Shown: piece after piece, positions 23,847-36,517 of the stretch | Layout of the letters: every line of letters starts with the position of its first letter | Position numbering within the stretch: position 1 is the first letter of the stretch | Origin: Mycobacterium marinum | GTDB taxonomy: Bacteria; Actinomycetota; Actinomycetes; Mycobacteriales; Mycobacteriaceae | Reading direction: 5' to 3' | Assembly (NCBI RefSeq): GCF_003391395.1 | Contig: NZ_CP024190.1 | Coordinates: 2,356,001-2,420,000, forward strand | Length of the DNA: 64,000 bases | Made by a program: the position numbers and the translations under genes | Notes under the pieces: model-generated | What the model was told of the DNA's origin: nothing | Seen by the model: only the letters and a program-made list of their open reading frames with translations | Databases searched by the model: none

Positions 23847-24602
23847 ATGAGCGGCCATTCCAAGTGGGCCACCACCAAGCACAAGAAGGCCGTCATCGAC
23901 GCCCGCCGCGGCAAGATGTTCGCACGGCTGATCAAGAACATCGAGGTCGCGGCTCGCGTCGGTGGCGGTGACCCGGCGGGAAACCCCACCCTCTACGACG
24001 CCATCCAAAAGGCCAAGAAAAGCTCGGTGCCCAACGAGAACATCGAGCGGGCCCGCAAGCGCGGTGCCGGTGAAGAGGCCGGTGGGGCGGACTGGCAGAC
24101 CATCATGTACGAGGGTTACGCGCCCAACGGTGTGGCCGTACTGATCGAGTGTCTGACCGACAACCGCAACCGCGCTGCCAGCGAGGTGCGGGTGGCGATG
24201 ACGCGCAATGGCGGCGCCATGGCTGATCCGGGGTCGGTGTCCTACCTGTTTTCCCGCAAGGGTGTGGTGACCCTGGAGAAGAACGGTCTGACCGAAGACG
24301 ACGTGTTGGCGGCCGTGTTGGAAGCCGGCGCCGAGGACGTCAACGACCTCGGGGACAGCTTCGAGGTGATCTCCGAACCGGGTGAACTGGTCGCGGTACG
24401 CTCCGCGCTGCAGGATGCCGGCATCGACTACGAATCGGCCGAGGCGGGCTTTCAGTCGTCGGTGACCGTGCCGGTGGACGTCGACGGGGCCCGCAAGGTT
24501 TTCAAGCTGGTCGACGCGCTGGAAGAAAGCGACGACGTTCAGAACGTGTGGACCAACGTGGACGTGTCCGACGAGGTGCTGGCGGAGCTCGACGAGGAGT
24601 AA
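23847..24602 (+). CDS. yebC: YebC/PmpR-family protein (TACO1-like)
   Basis: The 251-aa protein begins MSGHSKWATTKHKKAVIDARRGKMFARLIKNIEVAAR, the hallmark N-terminus of the YebC family, and has the acidic three-domain body (FEVISEPGELVAVRSALQDAGIDYESAE). Family members act as transcription regulators or, in more recent work, relieve ribosome stalling at proline stretches. Here that would suit a genome with proline-rich proteins such as SecD, but this is inference. AGAGGTAAG precedes the ATG. A 94-bp gap follows pdxT; ruvC, next to yebC in many actinobacteria, is moved about 11 kb away by the PE_PGRS and speE regions. Confidence 0.94.
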   Translation: MSGHSKWATTKHKKAVIDARRGKMFARLIKNIEVAARVGGGDPAGNPTLYDAIQKAKKSSVPNENIERARKRGAGEEAGGADWQTIMYEGYAPNGVAVLIECLTDNRNRAASEVRVAMTRNGGAMADPGSVSYLFSRKGVVTLEKNGLTEDDVLAAVLEAGAEDVNDLGDSFEVISEPGELVAVRSALQDAGIDYESAEAGFQSSVTVPVDVDGARKVFKLVDALEESDDVQNVWTNVDVSDEVLAELDEE

Positions 24603-24617
24603 TCCCGGTGCCCGGGC

Positions 24618-25871
24618 TTAGGTGATGGCCCGAAGGGAGTCGCCATTCCGATCGCTGCGCCACTGTAGGACTTCCAGTGCCACGGCAATGTGAACGATGT
24701 TTGCCTCGACCGGCTGGGGCAGGAGTCGGTGCGCGGTCTCGAGCCGGTGGACCAGCGTATTGCGGTGGATGTAGAGGGCCTTTGCGGTGCGTGCGGCATT
24801 GCATTGCTGGTTGATGTAGGTCAGCAAGGTGGCGTGCAGTACCGGGCTGGCCGACTGGAATTCCCCGAGCGTGCATTCGATGAACTCGTCGACACCCTCT
24901 AGGTCTTGGGTGAGCAACTCGACCATTTGGGTGTCCGCAAAGTGGGCGGTGCGCTGGGGTGCCCCGAGCCGGGTCAGCATGCGCTGCGTCGTCTCTGCGT
25001 CGCGGTGACTGCGTCGGAACCCCTCGATTCCTCGCCTGGTGTTGCCGACGGCAAGCCGTACCGTTGGCGCGTCGGTGAGCACCTGTTGGATCCGGTCTCC
25101 GACCGGGGTGGCGGCGTCGTTCACCCATACCCAACGAGTCGCGGAATTGGTGACCACGATCAGTGGTGCCCGACAGCCGAGCGCCGTGCAGAACGCGTCG
25201 GCAGCCTGGTCCAGTTGGCCGTGGTCGCCGTCGGGCTCGTCGGACCAAACGATGGCGGCGGTATGGGCGCGATCCAGGAGATAGCCCAACTGCGCCTCGG
25301 CGCGTTCCCGGTTGACGGGGGCGCCGCTGAGGATCTGTTCGACGACTTTGCGGCGCTGGGCGCTGACTTCGCGGGTCAGCGCATCGTATTCCAGGGGTAG
25401 CTGTGCGGGGATGCCGGCAATGGTGGCGTCGATGAAGTCGTTGGATGAGCGGAACGCCACATCGAGGAGGTCGCGCAGTTCTTGGGGGTTGGACGTCAGG
25501 CCGAACGCGATGTCGGTCCAGCGCTCCCAGGCCACGTTGTGCGCGATTCGGTAGATGTCGGCGGCGAGCGCCTCCAGGCCGCGGTTGAGCAGCTCTTGGG
25601 CCATCCGCAGCGGTTCGGGCCCGAAGTTTGCTGGCACCGGGCCGCCGGGATCGCGCAAGATGGCAACGGCGAAATGGATCAGGTTGGCACGGTTTGCGCG
25701 GCTGATGATTTCGACCAGGGCGGGATCATCGGAAAGGGCCGGATTGGCGGCCAAGGTGGTGCGGTCGAGTTCATCGAGCCATTGCTGGGTGGGGTTGAGA
25801 GCGATGCGCGCGGTGTGGCGGATCAGCTCGCGCATGCGTGGGGAGAGTGATGGATTGCTTGGGCTCGCCAC
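24618..25871 (-). CDS. PucR-type transcriptional regulator (CdaR/HTH_30)
   Basis: The 417-aa protein has an N-terminal all-helical region (residues 1-150), a middle GGDEF-like/PucR domain and the C-terminal HTH_30 motif LLTYINQQCNAARTAKALYIHRNTLVHRLETAHRLL, in which the H-R-N-T-L-x-x-R-L pattern is diagnostic. Regulators of this type act on nearby catabolic or stress genes; no target is obvious. The start is taken as GTG 25871 (VASPSNPSLSPRMRELIRH), with ATG 25835 as an alternative; the open frame runs on to 26657, but that stretch is antisense to the PE_PGRS gene and has no family similarity. It is convergent with yebC, with 15 bp between stops. Confidence 0.82.
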   Translation of the reverse strand: MASPSNPSLSPRMRELIRHTARIALNPTQQWLDELDRTTLAANPALSDDPALVEIISRANRANLIHFAVAILRDPGGPVPANFGPEPLRMAQELLNRGLEALAADIYRIAHNVAWERWTDIAFGLTSNPQELRDLLDVAFRSSNDFIDATIAGIPAQLPLEYDALTREVSAQRRKVVEQILSGAPVNRERAEAQLGYLLDRAHTAAIVWSDEPDGDHGQLDQAADAFCTALGCRAPLIVVTNSATRWVWVNDAATPVGDRIQQVLTDAPTVRLAVGNTRRGIEGFRRSHRDAETTQRMLTRLGAPQRTAHFADTQMVELLTQDLEGVDEFIECTLGEFQSASPVLHATLLTYINQQCNAARTAKALYIHRNTLVHRLETAHRLLPQPVEANIVHIAVALEVLQWRSDRNGDSLRAIT

Positions 25872-26295
25872 GGTCCCGATGGTAGGGGAGAGCGGGGCTT
25901 GACACAGTCGCAGCGATCCGTGGCTGACGGTGCCCGCCGGGGGCTGCCGCCGCATCCGAGGTTGTTTAGCTGCACGTTTGTTGTTTGCGGGACGGCCGCA
26001 GATATCCACGCCGGTAATTCGTGCCGGGCGAGGCTTGTTGGACTCGGGTCCGCCACTAGCACGTAGCCGCGTGAATTGGTAGGTGCACTTCTGCCGGTCT
26101 TCTACGGCCGGTTCGGAGTTTTTGTCCATTGGGCTGCACTCGAGCAACCGGGATCGTTGGGGGCGCAGGTCGTAGGTCGCCAGCTCTACAGGGGCTTGAA
26201 CTGGCTGTATAGCTTTCGCACTTCCCTTTGTCGGCAACCGCTGGCAAAGGGTTGATCGGCGTGGGTACTGGTGGGTTAACGGGAGGGTGGGGCAC
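25872..26295. other. 424-bp non-coding region between PucR gene and PE_PGRS
   Basis: No coding frame with family similarity was found here. The region holds the divergent promoters of the PucR gene and the long PE_PGRS gene. GGGAGGGTGGGG (26281-26292) is the ribosome-binding site of the PE_PGRS gene. No clear inverted repeat or DosR/LexA box was seen. Confidence 0.6.
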
Positions 26296-30480
<4,185 letters not shown>

Positions 30481-30661
30481 TCACCACGCGCGTCGGCATC
30501 AACCACTTCAGTATCTTTGACCCCACCTAGCGCCTCTGTGCATTCGGGACGACGGCACGGTCGCGCTCGGTTTGGTCGGCCTGCCTTCGAGGCACCTAAG
30601 CACGCCATGAGGACATTGCGCCGGAAACCCGCAGCAGGCACACGGAGTGAGGAAGATAGAG

Positions 30662-31159
30662 ATGTTTACGATTGCCGCAGTTCTCGTTGCGGTGGTCGGC
30701 GGCTTCGTCCAGAGCTGGCGCAGCAAGGACCGACTGGCCGCCGACGTTCACATGGTGTGGTGGATGGTTGCGGTGGTGGGGTTCAACTCACTGTTGGGAG
30801 CCGGCTTTCACGTCCTGGATGGCCCCCACATCGCCACATTGATCGGATACACCCGCGGTGACGGCGGCTTCCAGTGGGAGAACGCCATGGGTGACCTGGC
30901 GATCGGCGTGGTGGGGATCATGGCGTACTGGTTTCGAGGCCACTTCTGGCTCGCAACGATCGTGGTGCTCAGCGTGCAATACCTAGGCGATGCCGCCGGA
31001 CACATCTATTTCTGGATTGCTGAGCACAACGTCGAGCCGGACAACATCGGGGTTCCGCTGTGGATCGACGTTGTGCTGCCCATCATCGTGTGGGCGCTGT
31101 ATGTCGGGTCCCGACGACACGGTGGTGACGCGGTGCCCGACCGGCCGGTACTCGGCTAG
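30662..31159 (+). CDS. Small four-helix membrane protein (DUF6790-like)
   Basis: The 165-aa protein has four or five membrane segments (MFTIAAVLVAVVGGFV; VWWMVAVVGFNSLLGAGFHVL; MGDLAIGVVGIMAYWF; LWIDVVLPIIVWALYVGS). It has charged, aromatic loops (DGGFQWENAMGD; GHIYFWIAEHNVEPDN) that look like those of DUF6790 proteins. ATG 30662 is preferred because GAGGAAG precedes it by a few bases. It stands alone between two PE_PGRS genes. The function is unknown. Confidence 0.72.
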   Translation: MFTIAAVLVAVVGGFVQSWRSKDRLAADVHMVWWMVAVVGFNSLLGAGFHVLDGPHIATLIGYTRGDGGFQWENAMGDLAIGVVGIMAYWFRGHFWLATIVVLSVQYLGDAAGHIYFWIAEHNVEPDNIGVPLWIDVVLPIIVWALYVGSRRHGGDAVPDRPVLG

Positions 31160-31287
31160 GCCGCACCCAACCTTTTCCGGCAAGCCCCGCGTGGGCATTT
31201 GTGCACATTGCCATTGGTAGGCGCATTGGTTAGGGGGATTTTGCCCTTGGCCGCCCGTAACCCGAGCAGCAACCATGGCGCGGTGTT

Positions 31288-31315
31288 GTGTCGCCTGACA
31301 CGGCTTTGACGTGTC
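31288..31315. repeat. Overlapping inverted repeats upstream of the short PE_PGRS gene
   Basis: GTGTC (31288-31292) pairs with GACAC (31297-31301), and GACACG (31297-31302) pairs with CGTGTC (31310-31315). The middle arm can pair with either flank, giving two mutually exclusive hairpins. It lies 40 bp upstream of the PE_PGRS ATG at 31356. A transcriptional operator or RNA switch is possible; nothing matches a named box. Confidence 0.4.
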
Positions 31316-31355
31316 GGTGACCGCTGGCCAGGGGCGGGTTGCGGGAAGGTGCGAG

Positions 31356-32066
31356 ATGTCTTTTGTGGGTGTGGCTCCCGAGATGGTGGCGGTCGCGGCA
31401 TCGGATTTGGAGCGGTTGGGGTCGACGATCGGCGCGGCCAATGTGGCGTCGGCGGGGTCGACCACGACCATATTGGCCGCCGGCGCCGACGAGGCATCTG
31501 CGGTGATCGCGGCGTTGTTCGGCACGCACGCGGTGGAGTACCAGGCGATCAGCACGCAGCTCTCGGTCTTTCATGAGCAGTTTGTGCAGACGCTGACCGA
31601 CGGTGTCGGCGCCTATTCGGCCGCCGAACTGGTCAACGTGTCGCCGCTGCAGAACGTCGAGCAAGACCTGCTGAACCTGGTCAATGCTCCCACCCAGGCA
31701 TTGTTCGGGCGGCCGCTGATCGGCAAAGGTGCTGACGGGGCCGCAGGGACCGGGCAGGCCGGTGCGGCCGGGGGCATCTTGTGGGGCAACGGCGGTAGCG
31801 GTGGCTCGGGTGCGGTGGGCCAGGCCGGCGGGGCCGGAGGGCGTGGCGGGTTGTTGTACGGCACCGGCGGCGATGGCGGTGCCGGTGGCACCGGGACAGG
31901 AACTCCGCCGCCTTTCGGCACGGGTGCCCCCGGCGGAAGTGGTGGCACGGGCGGCCATGGCGGCGAGAGCGGCTTTGGATGGTCCGGCCAGGTCGGCTCT
32001 GCGGGCGCCGGCCCCAACGGGGTCATCGGTGGCAGCGGTGGCGGTGGCGGAACCGGGGGCGGCTGA
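31356..32066 (+). CDS. Short PE_PGRS family protein (236 aa)
   Basis: The PE domain MSFVGVAPEMVAVAASDLERLGSTIGAANVA (residues 1-95) is followed by the linker GRPLIGKGADG and only about 110 residues of glycine-rich repeat before a stop (GGGGGTGGG). GGGAAGGTGCGAG precedes the ATG. It is much shorter than its neighbours; either a natural short member or the result of recombination in the repeat. A PPPFGTGAP insertion interrupts the repeat. The next gene, speE, converges on it with 40 bp between them. Confidence 0.87.
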   Translation: MSFVGVAPEMVAVAASDLERLGSTIGAANVASAGSTTTILAAGADEASAVIAALFGTHAVEYQAISTQLSVFHEQFVQTLTDGVGAYSAAELVNVSPLQNVEQDLLNLVNAPTQALFGRPLIGKGADGAAGTGQAGAAGGILWGNGGSGGSGAVGQAGGAGGRGGLLYGTGGDGGAGGTGTGTPPPFGTGAPGGSGGTGGHGGESGFGWSGQVGSAGAGPNGVIGGSGGGGGTGGG

Positions 32067-32106
32067 ACACGTTGCGGCCGCCGCGAATTCTAGAGCCGGC
32101 CGCGAT

Positions 32107-33687
32107 CTACCTATATCCCCGGCGCATGTCCTCGACGATGCGCGGATTGTCCAGGGTGGACGGCTCGAGCATGGTGGGTCCGACGTCGCTGGAGAACACG
32201 GTGGCGGCGTTGAGCACCGGCTGGTTGAGGAAACGCAGCGACGGCGCGTCGGCCGGTACGGCGGGGATGGGCGCGGTGCCGCCGCGCCTGGCCAGAGCGA
32301 ATCCCCAGTCGCCGAAGGTGGGCACGTGGACGTGGTAGGGCGTGACCGCATATCCGGCGGCCTTGATGGTCGAGACGGTGCGCCAGAACGCGGTCGGGGT
32401 GGAAAACGGGCTGCCGGCCTGCACCACCATCAAGCCATCGGGGGCAAGGGCGCGGGCGGCAAGCGCATAGAACTCGGCGGAATACAGCCGCCCCAACGCC
32501 GGAGTATCCGGATCGGGCAGGTCGACGATGATCGTGTCGAAGCGGCGGGACTGGCCCGAGTCAGTCCCGCGCAGCCATTTCATCGCGTCGCCGATCACCA
32601 CCTGCACGCGCGGGTCATCCAGCGCACCACCGTTGGCCTCGCGCATGGTGGTGCGCGCCAGCTCGATGACCGCGGGGTCCAGTTCCACCTGCACGATCCG
32701 CTCGATGCGGGGCAGGCGCAGCAGTTCACGGGCCGCCAGTCCGTCACCGCCGCCCAGCACCAGCACCGAGCGGGCGCCGTCACCCAGTGCCGGGTAGACC
32801 AGGCTTTCGGTGTAGCGGTACTCGTCTCGGGTGGAGAACTGTAGCCCGCCATCGAGGTACAGACGCAGGTCGTTGCCGCGCCGGGTCACCACGATCTCCT
32901 GGTAGGAGGTGTGCCGGTAGGCGATGATCGGGTCGGCGTAAAGCTCTTGGCGGCTGGTGGTCTCGATGTCGCGGGCATGGACCAGCAGCGTGACCAGCAG
33001 CCCGAGCGCGGCAAGCAGACAGCACAGCGCCATCGCCAGCTGCCGGGTGGAAACGACCTGACGGAGCAGGAAGATCGACACGACGGCCGCCGCCACCAGG
33101 TTGACGATGCCGGTGGCGGCCGCACCGCGGATCATCCCCAGATGCGGCAGCAGGACGAAAGGCCAGACCAGTCCACCGATCAGGGCCCCCAGGTAGTCGG
33201 CGGCGTTGAGGTTGGCCAGGGTGCGGCCGGTGTCGGCCGCCCGGGCCAACCGGCCGCGCTGCAGGAGCGTCATCAGCAGTGGGACCTCGGCACCGACCAG
33301 TCCGCCGATCAGGGCGGTGCCCAGCGCAAGCACCCAGGTCGACCCATCGATGAAGGCGAACGCCACGTAGAGCGCCGCCGCGGACAGCCCGCCGATGATG
33401 CCCAGCAGGACTTCGACCGCGATGAAGGCGATGGCCGCGTGCGCCAGCAGCGGTTTGACCAGCAAGGCACCGGCACCCAGCGCGGCGATGTAGCCGGCCA
33501 CGATCAACGAGGTGGCCACGATGCCGCCACCATCCAGGCTGGTCGACAGCGTGAGCAGCGCGAGTTCGTAGATGATGCCGCACGCCGCACATGCCGCGAC
33601 GGCCGCCAGCAGCAGTGCCCGCCAGCGTCCCGAGGCCGTCACGGTCCCGACGGTGTCGGGTGCCGGTGCGTGATCAGTCGCGGTCAT
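32107..33687 (-). CDS. speE: Membrane-anchored spermidine synthase-like protein SpeE (Rv2601-like)
   Basis: The 526-aa protein has an N-terminal membrane domain of about seven helices (residues 25-225) and a C-terminal aminopropyltransferase domain: VLVLGGGDGLAARELL (SAM/dcSAM loop), VELDPAVIELA and VDLPDPDTPALGRLYSAEFY around the active-site acidic residues. The enzyme family moves an aminopropyl group from decarboxylated SAM to putrescine or a similar amine; the membrane domain is a feature of the actinobacterial form. Its ATG overlaps the DUF350 gene stop by 4 bp. It is the last gene of the five-gene operon that begins at 35748. Confidence 0.9.
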   Translation of the reverse strand: MTATDHAPAPDTVGTVTASGRWRALLLAAVAACAACGIIYELALLTLSTSLDGGGIVATSLIVAGYIAALGAGALLVKPLLAHAAIAFIAVEVLLGIIGGLSAAALYVAFAFIDGSTWVLALGTALIGGLVGAEVPLLMTLLQRGRLARAADTGRTLANLNAADYLGALIGGLVWPFVLLPHLGMIRGAAATGIVNLVAAAVVSIFLLRQVVSTRQLAMALCCLLAALGLLVTLLVHARDIETTSRQELYADPIIAYRHTSYQEIVVTRRGNDLRLYLDGGLQFSTRDEYRYTESLVYPALGDGARSVLVLGGGDGLAARELLRLPRIERIVQVELDPAVIELARTTMREANGGALDDPRVQVVIGDAMKWLRGTDSGQSRRFDTIIVDLPDPDTPALGRLYSAEFYALAARALAPDGLMVVQAGSPFSTPTAFWRTVSTIKAAGYAVTPYHVHVPTFGDWGFALARRGGTAPIPAVPADAPSLRFLNQPVLNAATVFSSDVGPTMLEPSTLDNPRIVEDMRRGYR

Positions 33688-34154
33688 GACAGCGCGGCAG
33701 CGATCACACCTCCCACCGACAGCAGCATCACCGCGGTGGCAAAGGCTGCCGGATGCAGTTGGGTCGCCTCGATGTGATCCCGAAAGCGGCCCGGCACTGC
33801 AATTTCGAGGACTACCAGCGCCGCCCCTTGCAGGGCGACGCCGACGAGCCCGTAGAGCGCGACCCCGAGCAGGCCCTCGCCGAGCTGGTTGGAGCTGGTG
33901 AAGATGGCGCTGATGATGACCAGGGCCAGCGCGGCGTACATGGAGCAGGCCAGCACGACCGCGTTGGGGCGACGTTCGACGAACACCAGGGTGCGCAGGT
34001 TTCCCGGGGTCAGCAGGTTGACCATCACGAAGCCGACGATCAGGATGGCGAAGGCGACCAGGAAGTACAGAACGCTGGCGACCACGCCCCGCAGGAGCGG
34101 ATCGACGCTGAGGGTGCCGAACTGGACTCCGGCCTGGTTGATGGCCTGGTACAT
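33684..34154 (-). CDS. DUF350 membrane protein (YjfL-like, Rv2600-like)
   Basis: The 156-aa protein has four membrane helices with the DUF350 signature (VASVLYFLVAFAILIVGFVMVNLLTPGNLRTLVFVERRPNAVVLACSMYAALALVIISAI). DUF350 proteins are found beside polyamine or glutathionylspermidine ligase-type genes and PspA-like membrane-stress genes in many bacteria. It overlaps speE by 4 bp (ATGA) and follows the DUF4247 gene by 33 bp. A job in membrane repair or polyamine handling is inference from context. Confidence 0.85.
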   Translation of the reverse strand: MYQAINQAGVQFGTLSVDPLLRGVVASVLYFLVAFAILIVGFVMVNLLTPGNLRTLVFVERRPNAVVLACSMYAALALVIISAIFTSSNQLGEGLLGVALYGLVGVALQGAALVVLEIAVPGRFRDHIEATQLHPAAFATAVMLLSVGGVIAAALS

Positions 34155-34187
34155 GGCTGTCTCCTTTGCGTGTGCGCCAAGTGGGTC

Positions 34188-34619
34188 TTACTTGCTGCCG
34201 CCCGGGCCGCCGGGGCTGCCGCCCGAACCACCCGACGGAGATCCGGGATAGAACCCGGGGCCGAGAAAGATGTACGAGCCGTGGTTGTATCCGGCGCTGA
34301 GGTTTTCGACTTTGATGATGCACGGATGGGTGCCAGCGGGGCCGACGCTGACAATGTTGTGCCGGTAGCGCAGGTACTCGGTTTCGCCATAAGACGCGCG
34401 CGCGGCCGGTGACTTGTATCTGGACAGTGTGTTGGCCACCTGCTTGGGCGATCCTTCGCAGAGGTAGCGCGTTGCGTTGACGTCACGTGATTCTTGCTGA
34501 TAGTGCGAGGCGATATAGGAGCCGATGTTGCGGTTCAACAGGGATACTCCGAAAACCATGGCCACCAAGGCGGCGACGGCCAGCGCGCTGGCGATGACGA
34601 ACAACCGGTTGCGGCTCAT
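34188..34619 (-). CDS. DUF4247 protein with N-terminal membrane helix (Rv2599-like)
   Basis: The 143-aa protein has one N-terminal membrane helix (MSRNRLFVIASALAVAALVAMVFGVSLL) and an extracytoplasmic DUF4247 domain (RDVNATRYLCEGSPKQVANTL, RYRHNIVSVGPAGTHPCIIKVENL) with two cysteines that could form a disulfide. The C-terminus is a Gly-Ser-Pro tail. ATG 34619 overlaps the DUF2617 gene stop by 4 bp; the longer frame from 34778 is rejected. The function is unknown. Confidence 0.83.
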   Translation of the reverse strand: MSRNRLFVIASALAVAALVAMVFGVSLLNRNIGSYIASHYQQESRDVNATRYLCEGSPKQVANTLSRYKSPAARASYGETEYLRYRHNIVSVGPAGTHPCIIKVENLSAGYNHGSYIFLGPGFYPGSPSGGSGGSPGGPGGSK

Positions 34620-35128
34620 GGATGCCACCGACTCGTAGTGTGCACGACGGTCCCGCCGGATCCGCCGGGGTGCAGCGGGTACAGATGCCAGGTATGCCAG
34701 CGCCAGCCCTTGCCCTCGGGTTCGGCGCGCAGTGCGGTCAACGCGGCCTCGTCGCCGGGAAACACGCCGCCCAGCCAACCGTTGTCGCGGCTGCAGCGCT
34801 GTCGCAGGTCGTGCGCAAGGCTGCGGAAGCTCGATTCATCGTGCGTCTCGGTGCGCGATTCCAGGAGATAGCCGGGCGCCTCGGTGCGCTCGGGAAGGCT
34901 TTCACCGTGGCCGCCAACCGCGCAGGAGACCTGTTCGGAAAAGTCTCCGTCGCGGTGCGCCACGGTGATGACGTGTGATGCGCCCAGCACACCGAGCAGC
35001 AACGTACCCCCATCGGGGTGGTCCATCCGGCAGGTAGCCAGCGGCGGCGGCGCGGGCACGTTGAGCGCAAGCCCAAGGCGCGCCCCGGATACGTCGGCCG
35101 GAACCACGGCGAGCTGATGAAGCGGCAC
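34616..35128 (-). CDS. DUF2617 protein (Rv2598-like)
   Basis: The 170-aa soluble protein has the DUF2617 pattern LHQLAVVPADVSGARLGLALNVPAPPPLATCRMDHPDGGTLLLGVLGASHVI, ending in WRWHTWHLYPLHPGGSGGTVVHTTSRW. The start is GTG 35128. It lies 11 bp after the DUF4178 gene and overlaps the DUF4247 gene by 4 bp. No enzyme motif is seen. Family members occur with membrane SpeE and DUF350 in actinobacteria. Confidence 0.83.
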   Translation of the reverse strand: MPLHQLAVVPADVSGARLGLALNVPAPPPLATCRMDHPDGGTLLLGVLGASHVITVAHRDGDFSEQVSCAVGGHGESLPERTEAPGYLLESRTETHDESSFRSLAHDLRQRCSRDNGWLGGVFPGDEAALTALRAEPEGKGWRWHTWHLYPLHPGGSGGTVVHTTSRWHP

Positions 35129-35139
35129 CGATCTAATCC

Positions 35140-35748
35140 CTAGCCGGCGGCCGGGGGCGCGGGGTAGACGGTCAGCTCGCCGGTCAGCACGGTCTTACCC
35201 GTGGAGATCTCCCACGGCATGTCCGGGGCCCAGCGCTCGAAACCCAGCAGCGCGGACTCGTCGGCACTGACGTAGTCGACATAGTCCATGTCCCCGCCGG
35301 CCGGCAGCCCTGTCGTTCCCTCGGTGGTGTAGCCGGCACGTCCCCGCTCCTCTTCCCGGAACGTGACGCCGTCGACCACGTGAACGCCGCTGGGCTGCAA
35401 CGCAAGATCGGTGCGCTTGGTCCACATCGCGAGCTCCAGCCGCCCCTCATCCTCTTCGACACTGAACCAGATCGGCTCGTCGCCGCCTTCGAGCAGATGC
35501 TCCCACCACACGAAGGGGCCCTCGCGGAACGTCACCGATCCGCGCACCACATAGTCGACGCCGCCGTAACTGACGATCGCACCCGGGCCCAGTTGCCGTG
35601 GTCCGAACTGCGGCATCGCGTTGAAGGCGAGCGGATCTTGGCGCTGGCCGGGTTTGGCTGGTGTCTTGGGCCGCCGCAGCGCCACCGTGAGAACGATGAT
35701 GGAGGCGATGAATAGCATCACGGCCAGCAGAACCAGCAGAGTTCCCAC
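35140..35748 (-). CDS. DUF4178 protein with membrane anchor (Rv2597-like)
   Basis: The 202-aa protein has an N-terminal membrane helix (VGTLLVLLAVMLFIASIIVLTVAL) and a cytoplasmic or periplasmic DUF4178 domain (LGPGAIVSYGGVDYVVRGSVTFREGPFVWWEHLLEGGDEPIWFSVEEDEGRLELAMW). GTG 35748 is chosen because GGAGG lies 6 bp before it; an upstream TTG at 35790 lacks one. It is the first gene of the operon. DUF4178 proteins are often associated with PspA/YjfJ-type membrane-stress loci. Confidence 0.84.
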   Translation of the reverse strand: MGTLLVLLAVMLFIASIIVLTVALRRPKTPAKPGQRQDPLAFNAMPQFGPRQLGPGAIVSYGGVDYVVRGSVTFREGPFVWWEHLLEGGDEPIWFSVEEDEGRLELAMWTKRTDLALQPSGVHVVDGVTFREEERGRAGYTTEGTTGLPAGGDMDYVDYVSADESALLGFERWAPDMPWEISTGKTVLTGELTVYPAPPAAG

Positions 35749-35916
35749 GCATACCCTCCAGTACCGCGCTGCCGCGCAGTGGTTTGCCAATCACGGCGCA
35801 TCGATGGTGCTCAAACGTAACAGCTTCGCCGGGGCCGGGTGCAGCCAAACCGCATTGATCGGGTGAGCAACTCGCGCGTGTCCTGCCGGCCGGTGTCGCG
35901 GCCAGCCGCTAGGCTA

Positions 35917-35932
35917 TCGAACAATTGTTCGG
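35917..35932. promoter_or_regulatory. LexA (SOS) box upstream of ruvC
   Basis: TCGAACAATTGTTCGG matches the mycobacterial LexA consensus TCGAAC-N4-GTTCGA at 11 of its 12 fixed positions. It lies 30 bp upstream of the ruvC GTG. Control of ruvCAB by LexA is established in M. tuberculosis. Confidence 0.9.
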
Positions 35933-35962
35933 ACCCGGCAGGGCGGAAGGCGGGAGCATGCA

Positions 35963-36517
35963 GTGCGGGTGATGGGTGTCGACCCCGGGTTGACGCGGTG
36001 TGGGCTGTCTCTGATCGAGAGCGGCCAGGGTCGGCAGCTCACTGCGCTGGACGTCGACGTGGTGCGCACGCCGTCAGATGCCCCGTTGTCGAGTCGGCTG
36101 CTGGCCATCAACGAGGCCGTTGAACACTGGCTGGAAACGCATCGTCCGGATGTGGTTGCGATCGAGCGGGTGTTCTCCCAGCAAAATGTGAAGACCGTGA
36201 TGGGCACCGCGCAGGCCGGCGGCGTGGTCGCACTGGCGGCGGCCAAGCGCGGTGTGGAGGTGCACTTTCATACCCCGAGCGAGGTGAAGGCGGCGGTCAC
36301 CGGCAACGGTACTGCCGACAAGGCGCAGGTCACCGCGATGGTCACCAGAATTCTTGCGCTGCAGACCAAACCGACGCCGGCCGACGCCGCCGACGCACTG
36401 GCGTTGGCAATCTGTCATTGCTGGAGGGCGCCTATGATCGCCCAGATGGCCAAAGCACATGCGCTGGCCGAACAACAACGGCGCAGCTATACCGCCAAAC
36501 TCAAGGCCGCCCGATGA
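35963..36517 (+). CDS. ruvC: Holliday junction resolvase RuvC
   Basis: The 184-aa RNase H-fold nuclease starts MRVMGVDPGLTRCGL with the first catalytic Asp, has VVAIERVFSQQNVKT with the catalytic Glu and the C-terminal DAADALALAICH aspartates. It cuts Holliday junctions in the RuvABC complex. GTG 35963 follows GGGAG. It overlaps ruvA by 4 bp and is under the LexA box. Confidence 0.96.
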   Translation: MRVMGVDPGLTRCGLSLIESGQGRQLTALDVDVVRTPSDAPLSSRLLAINEAVEHWLETHRPDVVAIERVFSQQNVKTVMGTAQAGGVVALAAAKRGVEVHFHTPSEVKAAVTGNGTADKAQVTAMVTRILALQTKPTPADAADALALAICHCWRAPMIAQMAKAHALAEQQRRSYTAKLKAAR

